Assembly (NCBI GenBank): GCA_963813895.1
Contig: CAWFAS010000003.1
Span: 372,001-436,000 of the forward strand
DNA from: DASZWJ01 sp963813895
GTDB taxonomy: Bacteria; Pseudomonadota; Gammaproteobacteria; JAURND01
Direction of reading: 5' to 3'
DNA length: 64,000 bases
Within the stretch, counting starts at the first letter, position 1; the number at the start of each line of letters is the position of its first letter. The translations under genes were made by a program, and so were the position numbers. Positions 1-7,693 of this stretch are shown here, one piece after another. The notes beneath the pieces were generated by a model. That model searched no databases, was not told where the DNA came from, and worked only from the letters and a program-made list of their open reading frames with translations.

Positions 1-1076
1 GCCAGCCTCTGGAAATTGAGACCATCGATTTGGCTAAGCCAAAAGCAGGTGAAGTGATGGTGCATATTAAAGCCACTGGGGTGTGCCACACCGACGCTTA
101 TACTTTATCGGGCGCAGATCCAGAAGGAATTTTTCCCTGCATTCTCGGTCATGAAGGCGCCGGAGTTGTCGTAGATGTAGGGCCTGGCGTGTCGCAGATG
201 CAAATTGACGATCATGTAATCCCGCTTTATATCCCTGAATGTGGCGAATGCAAATTCTGCCTATCCGGCAAAACCAATCTCTGCCAGGCCATTCGCGCCA
301 CGCAAGGCAAAGGATTGATGCCTGATGGCACCAGCCGCTTTAGTAAAAAAGGTACGCCAATATATCATTACATGGGCACCTCTACTTTCTCCGAATATAC
401 CATTCTACCTGAAATTGCACTGGCTAAAATAAACCCTGCAGCGCCACTGGATAGAGTCTGTTTGCTGGGTTGCGGTATTACTACAGGTATTGGCGCTGTG
501 CTCAACACTGCGAAAGTGACGCCCGGATCTAGTGTTGCAGTGTTTGGACTGGGCGGCATTGGCTTGAGCGTGGTCCAGGGTGCGGTTATGGCGAAGTCCG
601 CGCGTATTATTGCGGTGGATATCAACGAAGATAAATTTGAATTAGCACGGCAATTGGGCGCTACTGATTGCGTCAATCCTGCCAAATTGAGTAATCCGGT
701 GCAACAGGTGCTGGTTGATATGACAAACGGTGGTGTGGATTATTCTTTTGAATGTATCGGTAACGTCGATGTGATGCGTGCTGCGCTAGAGTGTTGCCAT
801 AAAGGCTGGGGTGAATCGACGATTATTGGTGTGGCGGGCGCCGGTGAAGAAATCTGTACCCGGCCTTTCCAGCTGGTAACGGGTCGTGTGTGGCGCGGCT
901 CAGCATTTGGTGGTGTGAAGGGGCGCAGCCAATTACCCGGGTATGTTGAACGTTATTTGCGGGGTGAAATTAAAATTGATCCTTTGGTTACACATCAAAT
1001 GCATTTAAAGCAGATCAATGATTCCTTTGAATTGATGCATCAGGGGAGATCAATACGTTCAGTGCTAAATTTTTAA
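1..1076 (+). CDS. frmA: S-(hydroxymethyl)glutathione dehydrogenase / class III alcohol dehydrogenase (5' partial)
   Basis: Cytosolic zinc- and NAD-dependent enzyme that oxidises S-hydroxymethylglutathione, the glutathione adduct of formaldehyde, to S-formylglutathione. The reading frame is open to the window edge, and residues before the TTG at 30 (PLEIETID) already match the family, so the true start lies upstream and TTG is not the start. Visible are the catalytic zinc region GVCHTDAYTLSG, the GHEGAG motif, the structural-zinc cysteine cluster CGECKFC...C, and the Rossmann motif GLGGIG. The C-terminus is complete. The next gene, 53 bp downstream on the same strand, is the pathway partner S-formylglutathione hydrolase, which supports the assignment. 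That partner carries a stop codon. Confidence 0.96.
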   Translation, partial: QPLEIETIDLAKPKAGEVMVHIKATGVCHTDAYTLSGADPEGIFPCILGHEGAGVVVDVGPGVSQMQIDDHVIPLYIPECGECKFCLSGKTNLCQAIRATQGKGLMPDGTSRFSKKGTPIYHYMGTSTFSEYTILPEIALAKINPAAPLDRVCLLGCGITTGIGAVLNTAKVTPGSSVAVFGLGGIGLSVVQGAVMAKSARIIAVDINEDKFELARQLGATDCVNPAKLSNPVQQVLVDMTNGGVDYSFECIGNVDVMRAALECCHKGWGESTIIGVAGAGEEICTRPFQLVTGRVWRGSAFGGVKGRSQLPGYVERYLRGEIKIDPLVTHQMHLKQINDSFELMHQGRSIRSVLNF

Positions 1077-1129
1077 TCATTGCTTTATTCCTGCGGTAAG
1101 ATAACAGGTTTTCATCTGGAGATCAGGCT

Positions 1130-1990
1130 ATGCACCCATTCGAACAACTCAAATCCCATACCTGCTTCGATGGGCAGGTGATCTATGCCAGACATCATTC
1201 CAGTACCACCGGAACCCCTATGCGTTTTTCCGTGTTTATTCCTCCTCTCAGTCAGAGCCAAGGTGCAAAATTTCCTGTTGTCTACTGGCTATCTGGCCTG
1301 ACCTGCACTGAAGAAACTTTTATGATAAAAGCAGGTGCGCAACGTATGGCCTCTAAGCTGGGTTTGATATTGGTAGCTCCTGACACTTCACCGCGTGACG
1401 CGGCCATTCCAGGTGAGGCTGATAATTAGGATTTTGGGCTGGCCGCAGGTTTTTATGTTGATGCAATAGTAGAGCCTTGGAGTAAACATTATAAAATGTA
1501 TAGCTATGTCACTTGCGAATTGCCGGAGATTATCAAAGCGAATTTCCCAGTCCACGCGGGTGCTGAAGCGATTATGGGACACTCCATGGGAGGGCACGGC
1601 GCTTTGGTCATAGGTCTGCGCAATAGTGAGCGCTTTGCCTCCATATCTGCTTTTGCGCCAATTTGTACGCCGAGTGAAGTTCCCTGGGGCCAGAAAGCTT
1701 TCCGCGGGTATCTTGGTGATGACCGAAATGCCTGGAATAACTATGACGCAACCTTACTTCTGGCTGCGGGAGTAAAACGCAATATTCCTATTTTAGTTGA
1801 CCAAGGTTTAAATGATGAGTTTTTAGCTTTACAATTAAAACCGCAATTTCTTAAAGCGGTTTGTGAGCGTGTAAATTACCCATTAAATTTACGTATGCAT
1901 GCGGGATATGATCACAGTTATTTTTTTATATCTACTTTCATTGATGAACATTTGCAATTTCATAAGCAACATCTAAATGAGAAATTATAA
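1130..1990 (+). pseudogene. frmB: S-formylglutathione hydrolase with one in-frame TAG
   Basis: Serine esterase that hydrolyses S-formylglutathione to formate and glutathione, the step after FrmA. The frame runs from ATG 1130, preceded by a GGAG-type ribosome site, to TAA 1990 and is interrupted once by TAG at 1427-1429, between residues ...PGEADN and DFGLAAGFYVDA. Both halves are in the same frame. The second half carries the nucleophile elbow GHSMGGHG, the acid region LVDQGLNDEF and the histidine region HAGYDHSYF. Family members have an aromatic residue at the TAG position (YDFGL or WDLGL), so one base change (TGG or TAT/TAC to TAG) explains the stop. Without readthrough only a 99-residue fragment lacking the catalytic serine is made. 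Confidence 0.9.
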
Positions 1991-2141
1991 TGCTACCTGA
2001 AAGATAACTGCTCATTCTCTCCTGCACAGCACTAATTTCCTTTTGAGTATTGTGCGCTCTAGCTTTTATCGATTTTTTATCTTTTTAGGGAATTTATTCA
2101 AATGACAGATATGGATGTTACGCTTGATGATCTACTGACAA

Positions 2142-2384
2142 TTGATTAAACAACTTAATCAGTCCCTAACCGCACCTGAGCGCCAATTTTTTGTATCAGT
2201 TAAACAAGGTGAGCCCAACTTTAATTTAATGCCTTTTAAAAACTTAAATCTTCTGCCACCATTACAATGGAAAATAATAAATATAAAAAAAATGGATAAA
2301 GCAAAACAGACACAAATGCTACAGAAACTTCTGTGTTTCAAGCTTTTCAGCCCCATAAATACAGTGTGCCAAAAACACCAATAA
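2142..2384 (+). pseudogene. C-terminal remnant of AbiEii/AbiGii-type nucleotidyltransferase toxin
   Basis: The first 60 or so residues (IKQLNQSLTAPERQFFVS, then GEPNFNL and WKIINIKKM) match the C-terminal end of AbiEii/AbiGii toxins, where a pattern like 'ERQFL.S.K.GEP.W.L....LPA..WKL.N..KM' is typical. The nucleotidyltransferase core is absent, and the frame upstream is closed by a TGA at 2136. The last 20 codons look like out-of-frame read-through. No antitoxin AbiEi is visible. This is a dead stump at the left edge of a small cluster of toxin-antitoxin debris. Confidence 0.6.
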
Positions 2385-2445
2385 ATGTACCCACACCGCT
2401 TAAAAACAAAACAACTAATATGAGTGAGTACGTTCAGTCTGGATT

Positions 2446-2600
2446 TTTGATTTATCGGACCGCTATAAACAGCTATCTCAAGGAGGTGATCCGCTGGTTC
2501 GGATTAATAAGGTGGTAGAATGGAAATTTTTTTACCATTAATTAATCGTGCATTTGAGAAGACTCGAAAAAGTGCAGCAGGGCGCAAGCCTTATAACACC
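2446..2600 (+). pseudogene. IS5-family transposase N-terminal remnant
   Basis: Codons 2446-2600 read FDLSDRYKQLSQGGDPL followed by VVEWKFFLPLINRAFEK and KSAAGRKPYNT, the N-terminal signature of IS5-family transposases ('LSQ.GDPL..L...VDWE.FRP.L......K...GR.PYD'). No start codon and no DDE domain follow. Sequence continues directly into the Shine-Dalgarno region of the next gene. It records a former IS5 insertion and is of interest because the family B repeats carry 3-bp TNA target duplications, as one IS5 subgroup does. Confidence 0.65.
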
Positions 2601-2616
2601 AGTCTAGGAGGTATTT

Positions 2617-2847
2617 ATGTACGCTGTTGATATTCATGATGCAAAAACTCGATTTTCACAATTGGTGGAAGCGATAATGCGTGGAGAGGAAATCGTGATC
2701 GCTAAGGCAGGCAAACCTGTTGCCAAATTGGTTCCTTTTAATGAGAAAAAAAAACGTAAATTCGGCGTATTAAAAGAGAAGGTTTTTATCAGTGATAATT
2801 TTGACGCGCCGTTACCAGAAGAAGTGCTTAAAGACTTTGAAGGGTAA
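2617..2847 (+). CDS. Phd/YefM-family antitoxin
   Basis: A 76-residue protein with the classic Phd/YefM opening (VDIHDAKTRFSQLVEAIMRG, then EEIVIAKAGKPVAKLVP) forming the DNA-binding N-domain, and a short acidic C-terminal toxin-binding tail (PLPEEVLKDFEG). A strong AGGAGG lies about 5 bases before ATG 2617. Family members repress their own operon and neutralise a partner toxin. The partner here would be the PIN-domain gene that starts right after it, but that gene is only a 24-codon stump, so the antitoxin appears orphaned. Confidence 0.85.
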   Translation: MYAVDIHDAKTRFSQLVEAIMRGEEIVIAKAGKPVAKLVPFNEKKKRKFGVLKEKVFISDNFDAPLPEEVLKDFEG

Positions 2848-2859
2848 TCTATAAGCGTT

Positions 2860-2934
2860 TTGTTAGATACGCACCTTTTCCTGTGGTGGATCAATGCAGA
2901 TTCAAAACTTCTAAAATCAGCCAAGACCTCCTGA
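2860..2934 (+). pseudogene. VapC-like PIN-domain toxin, N-terminal stump
   Basis: Downstream of the antitoxin, codons 2851-2931 read SVLLDTHLFLWWINADSKLL, the start of a type II PIN-domain ribonuclease (first catalytic Asp in LLDTH.FLWW). TGA 2932-2934 ends the frame where the sequence switches to the opposite-strand beta-lactamase remnant. The remaining acidic residues of the PIN fold are missing, so no active toxin can be made. Confidence 0.7.
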
Positions 2935-3467
2935 GACATATACTTTATTCTTTAAAATAATAAACAATATTTTTCGACCTAAATTTTGTAATGCCCCTGT
3001 ATTTTGTGTGAATTTATTAGTCAAGATGACAATGCCTAATTTTTTTTCTGGGATCACCCCTATATACTTGAAGCGTTTGAAATTTAGGTGTTGGAGTAGT
3101 CCAGCTTGTGCTGAGATTCGTTCGATCTGATTGAGTAAAAACGTGATGTTAGAAAGCCAATACCTTAACTGAATCCCGCGGAACAGGAATAGTTATTCTT
3201 ATTTCGAGTTTTTACGATTGAAGATCGGACGAAGATCAGTGCAAGATGGGCTGCTCTAATACCGAAATCCTAAGTGTATCGGGTATATAGGTGATTCTCC
3301 CCATTGATCCGAATAATAACCACCGCTCCTGGAACTTTATACTCACTCATATAGTCCACTATCATAGGCTGAATCGTATCTATATCAAGCGGAATTGCAA
3401 TAACCTGCAGTGGCATAAAAATGCAAAAAAATCCTACAGCTATAATTTTCAATTTATCAAAATTCAT
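2917..3467 (-). pseudogene. Class C beta-lactamase-like gene, deleted and interrupted by a family A element
   Basis: The N-terminal part (3288-3467, minus strand) has a signal peptide (KLKIIAVGFFCIFMPLQVIA) and the start of a class C serine beta-lactamase fold (IDTIQPMIVDYMSEYKVPG, then AVVIIRINGE). On the other side of the repeat, 2917-3060 on the same strand encodes IPEKKLGIVILTNK and NTGALQNLGRKIL, which fits the C-terminal region of AmpC-like enzymes. The central part with the SxxK and YxN motifs is gone. The family A repeat at 3061-3287 fills the gap, so deletion accompanied or followed its insertion. It is unrelated by position to the intact serine hydrolase at 11452. Confidence 0.65.
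3061..3287. mobile_element. Family A palindromic element, copy A1
   Basis: About 227 bp with imperfect terminal inverted repeats: TATACTTGAAGCG at the left, TATACCCGATACACTTAGGA (as reverse complement) at the right. It shares the inner sequences 'GTAGTCCAGCTTGTGCTGAGATT', in parts, and 'AGATCGGACGAAGATCAGTG' with copies at 24388, 53487 and 63349. This copy lacks the nested C palindrome and so preserves the empty AACTAT site (as ATAGTT). It carries no gene. It sits in the middle of a degraded beta-lactamase gene. Confidence 0.8.
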
Positions 3468-4030
3468 TTTGCACGCTTAGCATTCTGAAGTGTACCGGGG
3501 AATTTTACTTTGCACCCATAAACGCTCCCTAACGGTCGCGGCTCAGTAAATGTTTAGTTTCAACACGATCCTCTACAACGCACAGATTTACGAGCGCAAT
3601 AATTAAATAAACATTAACAGGTTGCTTTCAAATCGGGTTGGACAGATAATATGCGCACCGGTTGGGTGCACCAACACCCAGACCGGCACGACTACCACAA
3701 TAACCTTTACGCGAGGTCTTATGGCAACTACAGTTTACACCAACGCGCGTCTGCGCAAAATTCCTTTTTTCACTCTGCTGGATCTTCTACAGATAATGGC
3801 TTTGGTCTGGGATTCTCCAGATTTGGCATCCCCCTTCCTAAAAAAACCTTCCCGCCCTAAGATGTGGTGGCGATGGGATGGTGGGCTTTTGTCTGTGCTT
3901 GAGCTTCCAGCGCGAGAGGATGTGGTGAGCTGAGGGAGGGGGACTGATGGCCGGGGCGAATTTCTAAAATGCCCCCGCCGTTGGTCTTATCCCCCAGCTT
4001 GCTGCCTCTGGCTGTTTTAGGAGCTTTACG
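3468..4030. other. Gene-poor stretch with a doubtful 69-codon frame
   Basis: No recognisable gene. A plus-strand frame 3651-3860 encodes a short His/Asn/Tyr-rich peptide (HQHPDRHDYHNN, then GFGLGFSRFG) with no ribosome site and no family I recognise. It could be the tail of a lost gene. From 3850 to 3990 the GC content rises and minus- and plus-strand frames overlap. I see no promoter or RNA that I can support. Confidence 0.3.
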
Positions 4031-4477
4031 ATGAAACAAAAATTATTAATGACAATTATCATTTTGAATTTATATAGCCAACTATCTTTCGCAACTATTG
4101 AGACTGCCGTATGGAAAGGAACTTATTACCAGGGAATACCCAATGAAAGTAATATTAGTCCTGAATATTGTCAAGATCATACCCCAGGGACCTTTGTTCA
4201 TTCGGTAAAAAATATGCTAGACCAGGGTGTTGAAACTGACAAGAAAATTAAACTAGATCAAGGCACTTTTCAGGAGAAGAAAAATCTAGGACTGTATTTT
4301 GTAACTGGTGAGTTGCGTTCACGTGGTAAAACAGGAAATGCTGAGTGGGAGGATCACATTCATTATTATTTTTATAAATTAACCGAATATGGGGTAACTC
4401 AAGGAGTCTGGAGTACGGGCAAGTGCAAGGGGCTATATACAGGAGTACTCATAACCGATAAAAATGCAGGATTTTAA
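4031..4477 (+). CDS. Secreted protein of unknown function
   Basis: A 148-residue protein with a clear Sec signal peptide (KQKLLMTIIILNLYSQLSFA, cleavage likely after SFA). The mature part is about 127 residues, polar, with two cysteines (EYCQDH and GKCKGLY) that could form a disulfide in the periplasm. Tyr and Trp are frequent and no transmembrane segment follows. AGGAG precedes ATG 4031. I do not recognise the family. It stands alone, with a convergent glycosyltransferase downstream. Confidence 0.65.
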   Translation: MKQKLLMTIIILNLYSQLSFATIETAVWKGTYYQGIPNESNISPEYCQDHTPGTFVHSVKNMLDQGVETDKKIKLDQGTFQEKKNLGLYFVTGELRSRGKTGNAEWEDHIHYYFYKLTEYGVTQGVWSTGKCKGLYTGVLITDKNAGF

Positions 4478-4808
4478 AATTATCGGTGATTCTTTTGCGT
4501 AAAAAAACTTTCTTCCTACTAATATTAAAGTAGCCTCAGAAAACCCAGGATTCTTAGGGGATCAAGTCTTGTTTTGTGCCTTGGCTTTAACAATCAAAAG
4601 TACAAAGCTAGACAGTTGGCCAAACGCTTACTTGCCAGTCAACTCATTGAGCACACCCAAAATAGTACCCGTTTTACAAATTCTACTTCATCACCTTCAA
4701 TCATTTCTTATGTAGAAAAAAAACGAAATGCACAGGTGATAACTCATAAATTGTTTCAAAGATTCTTTTTCAATTTTTTTCTTGAAGATGAAAGTAAGGG
4801 ACAGGAAT
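4478..4808. other. Intergenic, no supported gene
   Basis: AT-rich sequence between the secreted protein and the convergent glycosyltransferase. A plus-strand frame from 4574 continues antisense into the glycosyltransferase and has no ribosome site, so I reject it. The stretch around 4503-4543 (AAACTTTCTTCCTACTAATA) resembles 6440-6480 (AAACTTTCTTTCTAGTAATA), which suggests a shared degenerate repeat. Confidence 0.3.
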
Positions 4809-5876
4809 TTATATACCCTCAACAGCTTTCTGCTTTTGCCAAGCAGTTAGAACATTTTTCACTGCAGATACTTGCAACCCTGTCATGCAAGTGCAACCAG
4901 GCCCATTATTCACGAGCTCTGACGTCGACGCACAAAAAGAGCAAATCTCGGAGGCAACCAGATATTGTGCTTTAACTCCCAGTGGCCGCCAACGGGTTGG
5001 CCTTATTGGAACAAGTGCTGGGTATAAACCCAGTGTGCGTATCCCCAGCGCAGCACTCAAATGTGCAGGTCCAGTGCCGCCTACTAAAATTCCATCACAG
5101 ACGCTGAGAAACCCAGCCAGTTCAGCTAGAGTGGTTTTTCCCATAACATTATGGATGTGGGGAAAGGGTTCAATCAAAGTTTCACGAAATCGTGCAAATT
5201 CTTTAGCAACACCCGTTAAAATGATATTGAATTGTTCCGATGGCAGCAAATTAATTAATTCTTGAAAATACGTGATCGGCCATTCTCTAGAATGCGCTTG
5301 ACCACTAGTACCCGGATGAATGACGAGATTAAAACGGTCAGGGTCTAATTTTTCTAAAACACTCTCCGGAGCCGGCGTCTGTGGGGATATGCGAATATAG
5401 GGAATTAGCTGTTCACCGCTATGTTTTGCCTTGATTTTCAATGGAGTCAACATTTGTACGTTGATCTGCGCCTCGTGCTTGACGGAGCTGCGACGACTCG
5501 TCCAGAGGATACGCGTGCAGTTAGTAAAGTGATACCATCTATTACTCGTCCCCACGCGTTCTGAAATGCCGGCTTTTTTTGCAAGAGACGCTATTTTTTT
5601 ATTAGTATAAATGTGAATAATCCAATTAGCCTTGCTAGCCTTTAGCAAGTTTACAGCCGTTTCTTCATCGGCACCCAACAGTTCATCCAGCGAAATAAAT
5701 CCATTGATGTCACGGCAGCTGGGAACTAAGGCTTTCACATAGTTTTTTGCTAATAATATGACCTGGCAATCTGGGTACTGTTCTTTGATGAGTCCGGCCA
5801 TTGGCAATGTGACGATGACATCGCCTAAATTGGGATCACTACTAAGGATGACACTCTTAGGTTTTGGTTTTTTCAT
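4809..5876 (-). CDS. Glycosyltransferase family 9 (heptosyltransferase-like)
   Basis: A 355-residue GT-B fold enzyme of family GT9, which transfers ADP-heptose or a related sugar in LPS core assembly on the cytoplasmic face. The N-terminus has the family's DPNLGDVIVTLPMAGLIK pattern. The C-terminal domain opens with NLVIHPGTSGQAHSREWP and later has the nucleotide-binding segment GILVGGTGPAHLSAALG, where most family members have D.G..H. Length is normal. It is isolated, with no other LPS gene nearby, so the acceptor cannot be predicted. A possible poor ribosome site precedes ATG 5876. Confidence 0.85.
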   Translation of the reverse strand: MKKPKPKSVILSSDPNLGDVIVTLPMAGLIKEQYPDCQVILLAKNYVKALVPSCRDINGFISLDELLGADEETAVNLLKASKANWIIHIYTNKKIASLAKKAGISERVGTSNRWYHFTNCTRILWTSRRSSVKHEAQINVQMLTPLKIKAKHSGEQLIPYIRISPQTPAPESVLEKLDPDRFNLVIHPGTSGQAHSREWPITYFQELINLLPSEQFNIILTGVAKEFARFRETLIEPFPHIHNVMGKTTLAELAGFLSVCDGILVGGTGPAHLSAALGIRTLGLYPALVPIRPTRWRPLGVKAQYLVASEICSFCASTSELVNNGPGCTCMTGLQVSAVKNVLTAWQKQKAVEGI

Positions 5877-6509
5877 AAGGTTTGCTTTTCAAATAATACC
5901 ATTTTCACTTATTGCCATTTGGTCACAGGCTATAGTTCTGTATCAAACTTATTTGGGACAATTACCAGATGCATCGGATATTTTTTGCAAAGGGACCTGG
6001 AAATAGTTTTATTGAATTTTTTAGAACACGGTTCGATTCTGCGCTGGTTTTTAATGGCAAGTTTGATTTACTCTATTACTGTAAGCCTATTAATTAGTAG
6101 ATTAATGATAACTATAACTTAGTTAACTTAAGGTAGTTTTAAGAGGTTTGCTTTGCCAATAACCGACTCTGTAGGGGACAAAAATTGAAGATAGGAATAA
6201 CTTAGAATTAGTATACTTAACAATGCTGCGCGAAATCGGCTATGAAAATTGATATAGCAGCTTAGATTTGGATGATGACAGTGGATTATTCGATGGAGTA
6301 TTAAAAAAATATCAACTTGAAATCATTCTCAGAAAGAAATAAGTAGGATAGAAAATTATCAGAAATAACTAATGTTCATCAAACCTGAAACTAAGCAACA
6401 AGCTAAACAGGTTAATAAAAAAATAAATCTTCCATAAGAAACTTTCTTTCTAGTAATATTTATAGTAGCATCAAAAAATCAACTATAAAATGATTTTACT
6501 GATATTAAT
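5877..6509. other. Degraded region, possible methyltransferase tail
   Basis: No intact gene. Between about 5890 and 6110 short overlapping plus-strand frames switch from one to another, as expected for a decayed gene. One frame reads SFIEFFRTRFDSALVFNG. At 6190-6343 the plus strand reads NLELVYLTMLREIGYEN, stop, then SLDLDDDSGLFDGVLKKYQL and ends at a TAA, resembling the C-terminal end of a SAM-dependent methyltransferase. That resemblance is weak. Confidence 0.3.
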
Positions 6510-6788
6510 ATGCGTGACACTCAAGAAAGTATGGCAAGCACGATAGCATTTCAAGCAGTTATTTTGGGACTACTAATTTATGCTGCTATTCGCAAATCAC
6601 GTATAGCGGTTGGAATTATTATAACAGCTGATTTATTTTTCTGGCGACAAGGAGTAAACAAAGATGATTCTCCTCCTATTGTTACCACGTTTCCTTGCCC
6701 ACAACCTATAGCTGTCTCTGCTCCCTATAACTGGTTCTCTGATGTATATAACCAAAGATATCACACTATTAAAAATAATGTCTGTTAA
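6510..6788 (+). CDS. Short hydrophobic open frame, doubtful
   Basis: 92 codons with one or two hydrophobic stretches (TIAFQAVILGLLIYAAI and AVGIIITADLFFW) separated by basic residues, typical of a membrane segment. The last 15 codons overlap, in another frame, the start of the SDR remnant, so at least the C-terminus is not original. No good ribosome site is seen. It may be the N-terminal end of a lost membrane protein. Confidence 0.25.
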   Translation: MRDTQESMASTIAFQAVILGLLIYAAIRKSRIAVGIIITADLFFWRQGVNKDDSPPIVTTFPCPQPIAVSAPYNWFSDVYNQRYHTIKNNVC

Positions 6789-7201
6789 TTTAAAGGGTAC
6801 TTATTTTACTGTACAAAAATCATTACCTTATTTAAATAGCCCAGCTTCAATTATTTTAATTTCTTCCTTAGCTGCTAAATTTGGTATGGAAAATTTTTCA
6901 GTTTATTGCGCCTCAAAAGCAGCCATTATTTCACTTGGTAAACATTTGCTGCAGAGTTAGCCCCAAAAAACATAAGAGTAAATTCAATATCACCCGGGGT
7001 AGTACGCACCCCTATTTTTGATCAAATTGGTGTAACAGAACAAGACCTGGGTGAATGGTCTAATTTGATTCCATTGAAGAGAGTTGCGGAACCTAACGAG
7101 ATTGCTACTATGGCACTTTATCTTGCGTCAGATGATGCATCTTATGTGACAGCAGCCGATTTTGCTATAGATGCGGGATTATCAAGCATTTCATCATTTT
7201 A
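6742..7201 (+). pseudogene. Short-chain dehydrogenase/reductase, truncated and frameshifted
   Basis: The C-terminal half of a classical SDR: VNLKGTYFT, ILISSLAAKFG, catalytic YCASKAA, then RVNSISPGVVRTPIF and VAEPNEIATMALYLASDDA. The N-terminal Rossmann half with TGxxxGxG is absent. A one-base loss near 6945 (CATTTGCTGCAG where CATTTTGCTGCAG keeps frame) puts a TAG at 6958. The correct frame then continues to TAA 7201. The original would have been a NAD(P)-dependent oxidoreductase of unknown substrate. Confidence 0.85.
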
Positions 7202-7242
7202 ATAGAAGGGTTTGCAAAATAAATATTGAGTTAGCCAAACTC

Positions 7243-7581
7243 CTAATTTTTTCGCTGCTTTATTTTCTCAAGATAACAACCACCCCATTTCTTTAGTGCG
7301 ACTAAAATCGGAGTTAATGTCCTGCCAATTTCTGACAAAGAATATTCCACCTTGGGTGGTACTTCGGCAAAAACAGTTCGCACGATGATTTTGTTATTTT
7401 CTAATTCTCGCAACTGAGCTGTCAACATACGCTGGGTGACATTTGGAATCAGGCGGCGTAGTTCATTAAAGCGCTTTGTGCCTCCGCATAAAGCAAATAA
7501 AATAATTATTTTCCACTTGCCACTTAACACATTTAATGTGGCGCAAATGGCCTCGCTTTCATCTATAGCATTTGGGCTCAT
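7243..7581 (-). CDS. HxlR-family transcriptional regulator
   Basis: A 112-residue winged-helix regulator with the HxlR pattern: a cysteine near the N-terminus (AICATLNVLSGKWKIIILF), FNELRRLIPNVTQRMLTAQL as the recognition-helix region, then wing and VEYSLSEIGRTLTPIL. HxlR proteins often sense redox stress, quinones or aldehydes through the N-terminal Cys and act as dimers. It is divergent from a DHA2 drug exporter with a 112-bp shared promoter region that contains an inverted repeat, so it probably controls that exporter and itself. Confidence 0.9.
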   Translation of the reverse strand: MSPNAIDESEAICATLNVLSGKWKIIILFALCGGTKRFNELRRLIPNVTQRMLTAQLRELENNKIIVRTVFAEVPPKVEYSLSEIGRTLTPILVALKKWGGCYLEKIKQRKN

Positions 7582-7594
7582 ATATATTCTCTCC

Positions 7595-7612
7595 AGTATA
7601 TAAAGGTATACT
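7595..7612. promoter_or_regulatory. Candidate HxlR operator in the divergent promoter
   Basis: Perfect inverted repeat AGTATA-N6-TATACT (spacer TAAAGG) lying 14 bp upstream of the HxlR start and 82 bp upstream of the MFS start. HxlR-family dimers bind short inverted repeats containing GTA/TAC, such as GTATA..TATAC, so this is a natural candidate for autoregulation and exporter control. Binding is inferred from sequence only. Confidence 0.5.
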
Positions 7613-7693
7613 ACAGCACATTTTAGTGCCTACTTTACAAAAAAACGTCCAAGTATTAATATTGCATTATCTAACATATTCTCCAGGATTACC

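Noticed and set aside
4574..4975. Plus-strand frame before and into the glycosyltransferase
   Set aside because: The downstream part is antisense to the GT9 gene; TTG start, no ribosome site, no family.
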